A stretch of DNA of 64,000 bases from Filosporella fistucella (Eukaryota > Ascomycota > Leotiomycetes > Helotiales), in the NCBI GenBank assembly GCA_030077755.1, contig JAQJZZ010000011.1, positions 3,224,001 through 3,288,000 on the forward strand. Direction: 5' to 3'. Below, in pieces: positions 10,235-22,193 of this stretch. Under the pieces are notes generated by a model. The model ran no database searches. It was not told the DNA's origin and was given only the letters and a program-made list of their open reading frames with translations. Position numbers and translations under genes: made by a program. The first letter of the stretch is position 1. Every line of letters begins with the position of its first letter.

Positions 10235-13200
10235 CTTGGACGGCTATTAACAGTACCAGATTTGAGGTTATTGGTTGAATTCGATGCACGTTTCCGAGTG
10301 TGCGGTCCTTGTGGATTTGGTATCTCTTCGAATCATCCTCCTTTCACGCAATCATATCCAAGGGAAAATCCGAAATTGTTTGTGTGTGTTTGAGGGCAGA
10401 AGTACTCTGCGTTGTCAACGTTGAGGTAGTGGGGCAGGGTAGCGTTTGTATAGAGAGCTGGCGGCGCAAAGTCGTTCCCCAAGCACTTTACTTAGTCCAA
10501 GTCGCATCCAATAAATGCAGCGTCCAGATGACGGAATTAAGTTCCCAATCCCAATAATCAATGGACCTCTGCGCCAAGACGGCTATCTCACCCTGTTACC
10601 AATCTCCCACGAAGTTTGGGGCAAATCCCACAGTCTCGACCTGTGAAGTCCGTGAATAATCGCAGTTTGACTAGGCTCAGGGGGAATGTTGGCCGTGGTT
10701 AATCACCGATTAAGGGGGGCAAACTGTTGGCGTTTACCCCACTCTGCTACAACTCAGTATCTTAGCGCTTCGGCCAGATAGAGTATAAGCTTGATGGAGG
10801 GGTTCAGATCTGGACGGAAAGATCTGAGGGTAGTTTATTGAAGTATATTTGCAGAAGTAAAGGTGAGAAGTGTACGAAGTAATGACTAGCAAAGACGAAA
10901 GAGGGACCCCAAAAATGCCACGAAATGTTCCGGAATTTGGGGTGTTCGCCACAGGCGGCCGATGTCTCCCTTTTCGTATTGTTGACGGAGTTTGACAGCT
11001 GCAATTGTGTTGATTTCACTGGATGAGAAGAGTCTGTTGACCGCCACTCCTGCAGGTTAGCTGCACTGTCGCTTGTTCACTGCAACAGTTGAGGAAAAGT
11101 TAAAGTAAAGGCTGCAGGCTGTGCAGGACAGTAGTGGGGATGTCTTGCTGGAATCTAAGCTGGAATCAGGTCCGATGTCGCCTGTGGGCCTATGGGGGAG
11201 ATGCCTAAAGCCGTTGCCGTTGCCGTTGCCGTTGCTATTTGTACTGGAACTGGCTTGTCCTGGACTCACGAGAGTGAAAGTGACAGCAAAATGGCGGTGG
11301 GGGAGAATCGAGGTAAGTGGGAAAGTGGATGCGGGAGAAGTTGAGGTGAGAAATTTGATTATGAAGGCTTTGTATATATCCTCGTTTTATTGCAGGATAG
11401 TGTAATATAAAAGAAAGTAAGGAAGACGTCCACGAGGTAGAAGAGGGCTGCGAGGTGAAGTCACCAAGACGCTTTTACCTTTACAGGGCGTCCTTGGTGA
11501 CAATCCTCGGTCGATTTACATGTGAAAGCGCTGGAGAGAGTACGACAACCCCTCCAATCCATAGTAGACAGTACCTAGCACAATAGCAGATGCTTCACCC
11601 AATCTAAGGTACCATTCCCTCCCCTTCCTTCTCTCCGCCAGCAAATCTCCTCGTGACAGCAAACCACCACCAAGGTTACCAACTGACATTCAGCTGAAAC
11701 CGCCTTTTCTTCCTTTTCCGTCCCTATTCAGAATCGATCATCCAGGTCCATCCTCGGTAGTCTACATTTTGTGCCATCATGTGAAGCACGCGCACATTCC
11801 ATATCCAATCGCTATGTCCATGACACCTCAGCCAGAGAATAGAATCCCGCCATATGAAACCCCATACCGGGATATACAAATATACTGCACAATATTGGAG
11901 AGGTTCTACATCAATTCTCGCAGGGCAGACTGATCGTGCAGTCTCCAGACATCCATACTTACACCACGAAAAGGGGCAGTTCCCGGCGGTGTGATCTGGT
12001 CTCGTCTGATCCCATCTCTCACAGTCAGTCAAAGTCTCAAAAGTCACAGACTCGCAGCCATCTATTTTACAACCATCTCCACACCTGCATCTGCTGCATA
12101 TGCTGCATCTGAGTTGGCTTGTCCTGTCAGCGGGTCCGGCCCGCTGCGTGCTGACTGGGGGAATGAGAATGAGGATGGACCACCCGTTGACCAAGTAATT
12201 CATCGAAATCGAAACAATTGCACAAGCGGTGAGTTCCATATAATTGCGGTGAGTAACACGCGAAATGAATTACTTTTTGGTCGAGGGGCTTGATTCAGAT
12301 CAAGGAGAAATATCCGAGGGATCGTTTCCACGGGACTCGAGTCCGTCTTGGTATGGAAAAGGAAGCAAAAAAGGGGTAGAAACATCTTTTAAGACTCAGT
12401 GTTGCAGTTCTGTGATTTGTTTCCAATTATATCTGCTTTGTTTCTCGTTTCTCTTTCCAGCAGAAGAGAAGCTCTGCCACATCAGTCATTTCCTTATCAC
12501 GTGCTTGTATTTCATATCTTATGTAGGTTGATCATCCGAGGACCATCTTGATACCCTAAGTGGAGTTCAAGATCTGGAAATGTCTGTAGATACTGGGTCT
12601 GTTTGGAATCTTTCATACTGCCCTGCCCTCAAACGTCGTGACGCTATCAACCGCGCGTTTTGAAACTGCGGCATTTTTCAACTTCCAAGCTTGGAACACA
12701 AGAATCGCATAGTTCAGATGATATAAAGTGATGGAGGCCGTCAGATGGCAATCGCTGTCCAAGTAGTTGGGACGAGTTGTTCCCTTTGAGGTAAAGTCAG
12801 CTGAGCTTTCTAGTCACGTGTATATGATAATGGCCTTCATTTCATCCGCTTTTCGCTATCTAGTTGCCTCTATGTTCGCAGAGTTATTTGGACAGCATAT
12901 TACATTCTGAATATTGCTTCGAAGGCTCAAGTCAGCAAGTTTGTAATATCGACACCCATTCTCACTTGAACATGCATTCACAAAAGCACCTCCATTACTA
13001 AGCAGGTTTCTTCACTGCTTTTACACCACGCAAATGATAACCTCGAAAGGCTATGCAACCTCCTATGCAGTCTTCAATAGCCGTACCCAATCTGTTGTCC
13101 CCAAAGTCATCTCGGGATTCCTATTAGAGAATGCGTCGTACTATTCGCCAATCAATTTTCAGCTTCAGCCTCGATGACTAGATTGTCAGCCACGATGCTT

Positions 13201-13350
13201 GGCATTGCTGGCAATGGCATCAGAACCCCTCAAATTTTTGAGTTTGAGAGATCTATAAAGCTAGAGAGATGAGTTGTGTGATTTGATCTTTTCATTCATC
13301 AAGAAATACTGCTTCTAAAGATTCTAGGAAGATCCATAATAATCGCAATC
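10235..13350. other. Intergenic, 3.1 kb, no supported gene
   Basis: The largest spacer. It contains the upstream region of the Ser-rich gene and of the GFA gene. A minus-strand candidate at about 10,885-11,269 (two open stretches in one frame separated by a single TAA) and a Cys-rich minus frame at 11724-12239 were considered and not accepted. A short GCCGTT hexamer repeat lies at 11,210. Confidence 0.5.
11210..11233. repeat. Hexanucleotide microsatellite (GCCGTT)4
   Basis: Four perfect tandem copies of GCCGTT run from 11210 to 11233. On the minus strand they would encode (Asn-Gly) repeats in the unproven open frame 11057-11269. Confidence 0.9.
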
Positions 13351-13896
13351 ATGCCTCACGGATCATGCGTCTGCTCTGCAGTCCAGTACTCTTTTACAGG
13401 ACCACCAACTATGCAAGTAAGTACTTCAATCACTTCAAGTGACATTTTTCTTGCTCTTTTATCTTTTCCCCCATTCCCCATCTCCTTTTCTTTAGCCTGT
13501 GAATGCTTTAACTAATGTCCCCAGTCGGTCTGCCATTGCCTCACTTGTCGCAAACTCACCACATCAGCCTTCGCAACCTGTATTCTTATACCCGACGCGA
13601 ATTTCACCCTCACCACGCCTGTTCCCCTCAAAGAGTACTCGCCCAAGCATGAGTCTGGCCTGAGCTTCACGTACAAGTTTTGCGAGACTTGTGGAACAGC
13701 TATCTACAAATTTAGTACGGACGCCTTTCAAGGTTTTACTATCTTGTTCGCTGGAACGCTGGATAAGGGAGAAGGTGCTGATGAGTGGGGACTTGAAAGT
13801 GTTAAGTTGGGAGAGGAGCTTTGGTCCAAGCATAAGGTCTCTTGGCTGCCGCCTATAGAGGGAGCCGCTCAGTGGCAGGAATTCCCTGCTGCGTAG
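13351..13896 (+). CDS. GFA/CENP-V-domain zinc protein (glutathione-dependent formaldehyde-activating-like)
   Basis: Exons 13351-13416 and 13525-13896 give 145 aa. The intron has a GTAAGT donor and a CTAAT branch site close to a CAG acceptor. The product shows the zinc motifs of the GFA family: GSCVC near the N-terminus, CHCLTC at the start of exon 2 and CETCG at about residue 80. Family members bind two zinc ions; the founding enzyme binds glutathione and forms S-hydroxymethylglutathione, but most fungal members have no tested substrate, so the enzymatic role is uncertain. The full length matches single-domain members. The protein lacks a signal peptide and is probably cytosolic. Confidence 0.93.
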
Positions 13897-14796
13897 GTAT
13901 AGGTGTGGGATTCGGGCGGACTTATGAGGAGCCTATGGAAGAAAAACGCAGCGAATTGGTTTCGGTAGTCGATAGTTGACCATTATAAGCCTGGACTTGG
14001 GTGCCTATGGATGATTACAGAATATTCTTAAATGCTAAAGTGCCCCATATTCTATGATGACTAGCTTTGATATTCGAAATGAAAGAATGGGGAGGCAGCC
14101 AACACGTGATACGTATTCCTTCCCGCCATTCCATTTTGTGTTTGTCCCAATACATCTTGATCAAGGGCAATCCTAAGTAGGTGCATCTTATAGAGCATCA
14201 AGTAGATGCTATTTTGTTCGCAACTATTGCTCCATTTTCATCAGATCTCCTTTCCAGTCAGCAGGATCAAAATGCCATCCATTGAGATGACATCACAGCA
14301 CCCTCGCACACTTCCATCCAGTCCTATGCCAACTCAAAATTTCCCATCCCAAATCCACTCCCTCCAATCCGACAAATCACCTCTCACCGAACCTGCAATC
14401 TTCATTCCCTAAGATCACATTCTCCACCTCATCCCGAAGCCTGTACCCATATGCCGGCTCCCAGTACCCAAATATAGTGTGTCCGCTAGTGCCCGCTGCC
14501 ACTTCCTGGCATACAGTGCTTGGCATACTTCTCATCCCTCGTAAACAAACTTTTGTTAACCTTGACAATGCAATAAAAATGTTGGTGATACCGGCAAAAC
14601 ACTTTCGGATGAACTGCTACTGCTGGTTACGGTGGAGTGGAATATATGGGTCAATGGAGGTTAAGTTGCCTTGATTTCAGTCTCTTCATTCCTGTTTTTC
14701 TCCTCTGTTCTTGTTTTCCAATTCCACTGAGTACCATTCTCGTTTTCAACCATCCCCCAATACCATATTTCGTCACAATCCCCTCAATACCTCAGA
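13897..14796. other. Intergenic, 0.9 kb
   Basis: Upstream region of the GH17 gene. A 46-codon frame starting at 14271 has no clear continuation and is not called. Confidence 0.45.
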
Positions 14797-15681
14797 ATGA
14801 AACTCTCCTCCACGGCACTAGCTCTCGCGGCTCTCCTCTCCCCTACAGCAGCCTACTGGAAAGGCTTCAACGTCCAAGCAACTCTCGGAAATGGTGCGTG
14901 CAAAACCCAAGCCGACTGGGAGAAAGATTTCCGTACTATGATGGCTCTCCCCGGCGGCTTCACTAGCATGCGCGTCTACGCCTCCTCCGATTGCAATACC
15001 CTCGTCAACGCCGTTCCCGCTGCTCTCGCAACAGGCGGTCAGATCCTCGTCGGTGTTTGGACAGAAGATTCCGCTCATTTCGAGGCAGAAAAGCAGGCTT
15101 TACTAAAAGCTGTACAAACACATGGGTTCGGATGGGTGGTAGCTGTCAGTGTTGGCAGCGAGGATCTCTACCGTGGCGATACGAACGCGAATACCCTCGC
15201 ACAACAGATCTACGATGTGCGAGGAATGTTGTCCACGGTAGCTGGTTACACGACGAGCGTACAAGTGGGACACGTGGATACATGGACGGCGTGGGTTGAT
15301 GGGGCAAATACAGCTGTGATCAAAGCTTGTGACTTTATTGGAACAGACGGGTATCCTTATTTCCAGAGCACACAGGAGAATGGTATCGATAATTCATATA
15401 ACCTCTTCTGGGACTCCGTCCAGAATGTCAGGAATGCTGTTTCTGCTACTGGGTCTGGTGCTTGGGTTTGGGTTACGGAGAGTGGATGGCCTACTTCTGG
15501 AAAGACAGAGAATCAAGCTATTCCCTCCGTGGCGAATGCGAGACAGTATTGGAAGACGGTTGCGTGCTCTAGTTTTACTGCTGGGCATACTTTCTGGTAC
15601 TCGCTGCAGGATTTTGGAGCTAGTCCGTCGTTCGGAGTTGTGGATGCCAACTATAATGCGATTTATGATTTGAGCTGTTAG
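14797..15681 (+). CDS. Secreted GH17 beta-1,3-glucanase (Bgl2-like)
   Basis: An intronless frame of 294 aa with a signal peptide (residues 1-19, MKLSSTALALAALLSPTAA) and then the mature start YWKGFNV. Family GH17 hydrolyses or rearranges beta-1,3-glucan in the fungal wall. The acid/base glutamate is in VSVGSEDLYRG (around residue 120) and the nucleophile glutamate in WVTESGWPTSG (around 230), at the expected spacing. Also visible are MRVYASSDC near the N-terminus and FIGTDGYPYFQ in the core. The length fits single-domain Bgl2-type enzymes; there is no Ser/Thr linker or GPI signal. Codons are strongly C-biased in the first third, suggesting good expression. It follows the GFA gene by 0.9 kb with no evidence of joint regulation. 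Confidence 0.94.
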   Translation: MKLSSTALALAALLSPTAAYWKGFNVQATLGNGACKTQADWEKDFRTMMALPGGFTSMRVYASSDCNTLVNAVPAALATGGQILVGVWTEDSAHFEAEKQALLKAVQTHGFGWVVAVSVGSEDLYRGDTNANTLAQQIYDVRGMLSTVAGYTTSVQVGHVDTWTAWVDGANTAVIKACDFIGTDGYPYFQSTQENGIDNSYNLFWDSVQNVRNAVSATGSGAWVWVTESGWPTSGKTENQAIPSVANARQYWKTVACSSFTAGHTFWYSLQDFGASPSFGVVDANYNAIYDLSC

Positions 15682-17359
15682 TTCAGTAAGCGTGGCATAT
15701 GGCAGCTGTGAAAAATTGGATGGATTTTACTACTGTAATTTAATGTTGAATATATATTGCTCGGGTTTGAGTCAATGAATTGGCATGTATGTTTGTTTCT
15801 ACGGACGCCTTTCTTGTTTTCTCCTTTGCCATCCCATTGCCCTCCCATTGCCCTCCCATTGCCCAAGTAGGCCTCTTGCACACTATCTATAAGGAATTAT
15901 GTTGCAATTAGCCATGTTTTCATAAAGCTCAAACTATGCTTTTATCATAGACTATGTGTGTCGGACTATGGTCATCTGTAGCACGTGACGTAGTCAGTTG
16001 GTGAGGCTTCGCCTTAGCGCCAGACTAGGTTATATGACCCAAGGTATTTCAAAATCCATCTACCTTAGATTTATAAAATAAGAATTATTCATAGTATTTA
16101 CTTTAGCATTTACCTTTATTTTACTGCCTACACGTCTAAGAAACTAATAGCCAGATAGACGTACATGCTAGGTGCCTTAGCACTAAGACACCCAGAATCA
16201 GAACCTTTTGCACAAGCAACAAGTGAACAGCCAAGAAACAATGCTCGGACTAGACCACTGTGTGTACAGATGTAAAATCAGTTTACATTTTTCAAGTTTG
16301 AGGCTACAGATTACAGGGTTTCTAACACCATTCGAGCCGGATAACGTCGACGAGTAACATCTGATAATCAATATTGCAACCAAAGAGGCAGTCAAGCACC
16401 ACCGGCTTTATGCAGATACTGATTCATTAGATATTATTCATTCTCATACCCTTGAGTATCCAGTAAATATATGAGGACTGAGAATAAGAGTGGCATGATT
16501 GGAGCAGATGTGAAGCTGTCGATACCCACTGAGATGCTTGTGGGATTGAGTATCACGTATGTGAGCCATTCGATTTACCCCTCAGCATCCCCATGATATG
16601 ATAACAGGAACGGAGCACATGCTAATATGCACGCCGACTAGAAAGCAAATGCGGAGGATCTGCACTACTTGCCCATTGGACACGAAAATAATTAGACAAG
16701 CGGAAGGCTGCGAACAATCAACTCAATACAGATAGCAGCATGCAATCGCCCGCCTCAAATGCAAGCATTGGATGCAGAGTCAATTCCACTGCACCTCAGA
16801 TGGCACCATCGCCACTCGCACCCCGACACGTTATTTGTCCCCCAGCCTCGATTTGCCTGAAATGTTGAAAGTTGTTGGTGGCGCAAGATAACCACCCCTT
16901 ATAGGGTACTCGTCCGGGATGCCCAGCTCAATTGGCACTGTATCGAAGCACTTGAACATCAATCCCGAGTAGGGTGGCCGTTCGCTTTGATCATTTTCAA
17001 AGAAGTGTACTAGTCCAGAGCTGCATATAAGGCAGGGTAGAATCACATTATCCCAGAGGAGGCACTTCTAGTCAAAGCTTTTACGACCCGAATGTCAAAC
17101 CTCACATATTCAATAAAGAAGGACCGTGAGCTTTCAGTATTTGAAGCGCGGCTCGTATCGTTTCGTCGACGGCTGAGTGATCCACTCGGAAGGAGTTCGA
17201 AGAAGCAGGTAGCAAGAGCATATCCTGTTCCTCGTAGACAACGAGTAAGTGTTTTTTCCACCCCATATACCTTATCGACTTGGGGTAGGCTGCTGCAGAA
17301 TGATAGAATATGGACGGCTATGATAGCTTACAAGAGATATTTAGGGGTTAGGTGCTGAG
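15682..17359. other. Intergenic, 1.7 kb, partly AT-rich
   Basis: Contains a three-copy 11-mer tandem repeat (15832) and an AT-rich stretch around 16,030-16,190. A frame at 17092-17244 followed by a GTAAGT donor may be an optional 5' exon of the next gene. Nothing else is supported. Confidence 0.45.
15832..15864. repeat. 11-bp tandem repeat, three perfect copies
   Basis: The unit TCCCATTGCCC occurs three times without mismatch at 15832-15842, 15843-15853 and 15854-15864, in the 3' flank of the GH17 gene. Confidence 0.95.
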
Positions 17360-19410
17360 ATGGGTAAGAAGAAACGGCGGAACCAAGTCGCAGTAGATTG
17401 GTACTCTAGTGTGACTGACGAAAGCGACACGAAACCTGCCGGTAGCCACAACATCACTGGACCCCATATTATTGTAGCAGAGGATGACCAGAACAATAAT
17501 CACATGCAAACAGACAATCAGAATAGCTCTGGACAATCTCGCAATGGCAACAGAGCCAGCCCATCGCACCAAACCCACAAAGCAACCCTTGGACCATGGA
17601 CACAAGCTGTGAGTGATGTTGTTGAAGAAATGGGCGCAGCTCAACAGGCTATTGGTACCCTCAAGGAGATGTTCAGCAGGCATATGGATGATCTGAGCAT
17701 GCTGGAGGAGACCAAGGCAAGGCTTGAGCAAGCGATCGACGAGGGTAGGGAAAAGGATGATGAGCTACAAAGGCGGGAAAACACAATTCGCACATTGACC
17801 AGCATGGATGAAAGGTCAAAGGCTGAGTTGAAAAAAAAACATGAAATGCTCGATGCGGAAAAGTTAGGTTTGGAGCAGGATAAAAAGAAAATGGAGGCAA
17901 GAATCGCAATGGAAACAGCAGAAGAACGGCACCGCATAGCCCGTGATTTCGATGAGCTTATTTCAAAACAAAACAAGACTTATGAAACGCGGATGAAAGA
18001 ATTGCAAGCTGAGTATGATCGAAAGAGTAATGAGAACAGCACCAAGGTAATGGCCCTAGAGGCTGAAAACGGGCGCCTTTTGACCAGAACTAAACAACAA
18101 GATAATTTAATCAAAGGTCAAGAGATCGAGTTGGGGAAATATAAGGATCTGAATGACATCCTTGAGAGAGCAAAAAATTCTCTGAGAGACGAGAAGGAAA
18201 AACTAGAAGCACATCTAGGGAAAATGAAGGAGGACTTTGCACTGACTACTGAGCCTGTTGAATACTTGTACGTATTTTGAGTCACTTCCTTGTTGCAAGA
18301 GGCTAATGAAAGTGACCTAGTGAGCACGAATTCGCAGATGTATATGGCCAAATTTCAGAGATATCTCAGAAATACTTCCATAACATAGACGGAGAGGTAA
18401 GAATTCCTCTTTCCCTAGCTCACAAATATCCTCTTACTGTGTATGAGGACTTGGAAAAGATCCACAAGGAACTGGCTACTGCAGATCCCCACTTTAAGTC
18501 GGTTCCGATTGATGTATCGGAAGATTCGCGTGACTTGCGTGCTGCTCATGCTCAACGCATTATCTCCAAGGCCATATACGAAGATATCTGGCAACCTTTC
18601 AGCTCCGAGTCTGCCCTCCGACACCCGGGTCTCAGCGACTGGCTGAGCAAGATATCAAATAGCCTCGACAGAAATGGCCAGGGCGGAGACGTTGCCAAGG
18701 TTTGGACAGCTCTCACAATACGAGCTCTTCAATCGTTACAGGATGATACTGTGGTGTTGGAGGCTCGTGAATCCAATGATACTTCAACCATACGTCCTAC
18801 CAGAGTCGATCACGTCATCTCCAAAGTTTTCAGAGTCCTTTCCCCGCTGGTCAATTTGTCACAGGCCGAGGGGCTCCGAACGGATCTCCACGCAGTTGTA
18901 AAATCCGCATCTACTGTTTGGAATAAGTCTCAAGCTGGGGGACTGAAGATAACGATAGATACACATCTCGACCGCGCACAACGCGAAGAGTGGCGATCTC
19001 AACCATTCGACCCAGCAACAACAGCAGAAGCAGACGAACCAGATCCAGATCTGGTATCGAGAACTCACCCCCGAATATTCACCCTTTTCCCTCGGATTTC
19101 AGCTCAGATACCGATCCAAGAAAAGCTCCTTCCTGGCAGCTGGCCAATGTCAACACCGACAGTAATTCATCCTGGAGCAGGGCTTCCAGAGTGGTCGTTT
19201 TTGGTAGTTCGCGGGAAAAGGGATCAGGAAGAAAAGGAAGAATCTCTCAGATTAGTATATGAGGATTACATGAAGGAGAGGAGCATGCGACTTTCGGGGC
19301 ATGCGAGGAAAGGGTCGAAAGCAACATCCATAACGGGACCGCCGAGTCCTACTGCGCTATGGAGGACTGGAGGCTCTATGAATGAAGGAAGCAGAACAGA
19401 ATTCGAGTAA
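17360..19410 (+). CDS. Large coiled-coil fungal protein of unknown function (665 aa)
   Basis: Exons 17360-18267 and 18321-19410 join in phase to give 665 aa. A basic start (MGKKKRRNQ) is followed by a polar region, then a long heptad-rich, Glu/Lys-rich segment from about residue 75 to 300, which should form an extended coiled coil. The C-terminal half is more globular, with blocks such as RIISKAIYEDIWQPF and an ordered end around PRIFTLFPRI. A possible GTAAGA donor at 18396 is ignored because read-through is open and joins YFHNIDGE to VRIPLSLAHKYP smoothly. I recall similar fungal proteins loosely labelled MEI5-like, but would not transfer a recombination role. An upstream exon 17092-17244 spliced to 17345 would add 56 residues in frame. 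Confidence 0.8.
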
Positions 19411-19970
19411 TGGAGTTGGGTGAAATAACTAGCTGTAATGTTACCACTGCGATGGTTTCATAGAATGAAATGGACCGGAGGACTTCATGGTTTCTTTCAG
19501 AATATGTAATCATTTATCGAAACTTGGTTGTAGCTGGACTTTGGTGGCGCATTTAGGCAATGGAAATTTGCTCTGATGTAATAATCCAGATCGAATCAAG
19601 ATACTACTCAACATTTATTCTTTTTGACAATACTCGTGCACAGCCCAGTTTAGCACCATAATTTCTCACGTACGGATCCAATTCTAAGGTTATCCAGCCT
19701 CACAACAGGTATTGTCACCTTACATGTTTACAACACCCAGACTTGAAATTGAACTTCAGGCTTGTCATTTGTCGCCCTTGTTCCTCTTCCCCTCCCACCT
19801 CGCTTGAATCGATCCAGCCCCTTTCCTCCTCTCTTCAATCTGACTCTAATCGTTTAAAACCTCAGAGGCACATTTCCGGGGGATATGACCCTGTTTTCCA
19901 AGATAGCTTGACCAGTATGAACTGGCTTGAAATAAATTTGGACCCTGCGTCTCCGGCCTCACTCAGTGGC

Positions 19971-20513
19971 TTAGAAATATCCACAGCAAGATCCCCTAGG
20001 CTCAGAATGGGGCTCATGGTTATTTCTTGTTAATCTAGCCTGCCCGGAAGAAGAGTCATCAATTCGATATAATTTGGCAAAATTATTGTTGAATGCCTGG
20101 AAGTCCGCTCCAATCATATAACAAAGTACACTTTGCTCAAACTCATTTTCAACTTCGATAGCGAGTTTTTCCCAAATTTGCTGAAGCTTCAGGTTTGAAG
20201 TAGCATGTGCTTGCCTCAAGTAGATTTGGGAAAACGAATCTTCACGTGGGTGGCTCTCCAGAGACTGCAAGACGGCAGCCAAGGAAGGAAAGCGTTGATG
20301 GCCTTCATGGACCTTTTCCGCCCTTACAGGATCTTTTCTCTGCTTACTAGTGTTATCATTATCACTTCGGCTATCATCTGAGCCTTGAGCAGCTTCTTTG
20401 ACCAACAAGTTGTGAAATGCCGGTTGCATCGAGTCCCATCCGTCTGTGTCGTATTCACCTCGAGAGCCGGTAATCCCCAAGTCGCTTGCCGACAGATGTT
20501 GGTAGTGTGTCAT
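19971..20513 (-). CDS. Hypothetical protein, 180 aa
   Basis: An uninterrupted frame of 180 codons. The sequence is polar with a helical middle (residues 75-150, including FPSLAAVLQSLES and LQQIWEKLAIEVENEF) and ends in GSCCGYF. It has no signal peptide, membrane span or domain I recognise. The acidic, Asp/Ser-rich part at residues 45-60 looks disordered. It could be a genuine lineage-specific gene or part of a longer spliced gene. The neighbouring DNA is AT-rich and non-coding, and this frame stands out from it in composition, which is the main reason for including it. Confidence 0.4.
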   Translation of the reverse strand: MTHYQHLSASDLGITGSRGEYDTDGWDSMQPAFHNLLVKEAAQGSDDSRSDNDNTSKQRKDPVRAEKVHEGHQRFPSLAAVLQSLESHPREDSFSQIYLRQAHATSNLKLQQIWEKLAIEVENEFEQSVLCYMIGADFQAFNNNFAKLYRIDDSSSGQARLTRNNHEPHSEPRGSCCGYF

Positions 20514-21525
20514 GGAAATAAGATGAACTAAAATCTTAATCCAAAGCTACTAAATAATGCGGATTGATGTTCTTATGCGTGGAACTTTCTCATATCGCCG
20601 AAGGGTCAAGATAGATGATATTGCAACCACGATGTTAGCTTGATGATCATTCAAAAGTGGAAAGTGTTGTTCAATTGGAGTTGAAATCAACACGTGTAGC
20701 CACAACACTCGTTGGTTTCCTAAGCGAAATATATCTGAGCAATTCAAAACACGCCGTTGATCCATCTGGAATACGGCGCACGAGTAGCCTTCATCCATTA
20801 GCCATTTGGCACCTCGCGCTGCTCTATTGTTGGCTGACATGGCTATCCAAGTTTGCCACACACCGGTCATGGCTATTGTAATTGTCCCCCCGTTTCGAAA
20901 TATGATTCAGATGATATATTCCTAGTATTAAGAAGCTTGTCTTCTTCTTGGGTAGAGTTTGGTGAAGTATGCTTTCTTGGTTAACTATAGAGGTCAAAAG
21001 TGGGGAAGTTGAAATATTGTCTGCCATGATATATCATGATAAACAACAGGCTGAAAGGCATATTCGTGTTCTGTCGCTCTGATCACTAATGCGACTCAAA
21101 TAATGGGGGCGTGCAACAAAATGCTATTAGGGATCATATTTTGCCGGAAGGAGCACTATTACAAAAGACATACGGGCTGAATAAAGTGTGTGAATCGCAA
21201 CTAGAGCAATCCTCTTGAGCCTCAAAGTAGATAAATATGTAGGATTCATGAGATAACTACATTTCCAATCAAGCATCAGCTCACCAAGGAACCTAGGCTT
21301 GAGAGAGCATGACCCAAGACTATGTATATGCATGATGAAGTCGTGCTCAAAAAAAATAACAAAAGAATTTGAGTAGAGAGAGAATTGAAAGAAATCATCA
21401 GCCATCGCCTCAATTCCTCCACCCCAGAAAGCACTCACTCTTCACGTCTTATAACATGGCTCTTCTTCTTCCACAGAGATCCAGGTACAAGCCTCACCTC
21501 TGCCCCAAATCGGGCACCACCCTTA
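20514..21525. other. Intergenic, 1.0 kb, no gene seen
   Basis: Overlapping short frames on both strands, none with recognisable features. It includes the 3' flank of the minus-strand gene that ends at 21526. Confidence 0.45.
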
Positions 21526-22193
21526 TCAGTACAGCCCGACCAAGATATCACCTCTGACACGAGCAGTCAAATGAACCTCGGCTTCAATGTCAAGCTTGAT
21601 TCCAACCATGAGAGCAGCATCCTTTAACTCTCCATTCGCTCCAACAGCACCCTTGAGTAAATTTCCTGGGCATAAATGTTAGAATGGTGTATACGAATAG
21701 CAGAATATCAATCATACCAATGGGACCATTCGCAGAGCCTGAGAGCCCTGGAAGTGGAAGGCTGTGGCCTTTCTCGGCGTAGGAATCTTTGAAATCCTTC
21801 TTGGTCCTTTCACTTGGAGTTAATGAGTGCTGGTTTCTGAGAGAGAGTAGAGGTAGGGAATAAAAGGTCTTACGGAGAAGACATGATGGTGTCTTGAGTG
21901 AGAATATGAAGATCTGCTGGTGAGGGGCCGAAAGTACTGAGGAAGAGCTTCTCGTTGTCAAGAGATCCGGAATCAGAGATTGTAGTAGGATCGGTTGATC
22001 TTGAGTGCCTTGAAGATCTCGAAGTGCGCCTTGAAGAGTGCTTAGATGACTTGCTTGAGGAAGGTGTCAAAGGCTGAGAAGAGTCTGAAGAAGAAGTAGG
22101 TCTTGACGAAGAGGCTGACTTTGAAGATTTGTGGGATGCGGAAGATTTCTTTCTCTTTTCCTGATCTGGCTTGCTGAGGAAGAAGATGGTCAT
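21526..22193 (-). CDS. Ser/Lys-rich fungal protein of unknown function (184 aa)
   Basis: Three exons (21874-22193, 21718-21812, 21526-21665) join in phase to 184 aa; introns are 61 and 52 nt. Residues 10-75 are a low-complexity Ser/Lys/Arg tract, probably disordered. The C-terminal half is compact and ends with KLDIEAEVHLTARVRGDILV followed by GLY. I remember this ending (L-D-[IL]-E-x-[ED]-V-H-L-x-A-R-V-x-G-D-[IL]) in many short ascomycete proteins, always uncharacterised. The alternation of charged and hydrophobic residues suggests a pair of beta strands. There is no signal peptide. The correct closure of three exons onto that motif supports the model. Confidence 0.82.

Noticed and set aside
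11724..12239. 171-codon Cys-rich minus-strand frame
   Set aside because: The Cys richness comes from CTGCAT-like repeats on the other strand; no domain and poor coding look.
14271..14411. Short plus-strand frame before the GH17 gene
   Set aside because: 46 codons, low complexity, no clear exon to join; probably 5' flank.
18396..18418. GTAAGA...CTAG as a possible tiny intron in the coiled-coil gene
   Set aside because: Only 23 nt, and read-through keeps the frame open.
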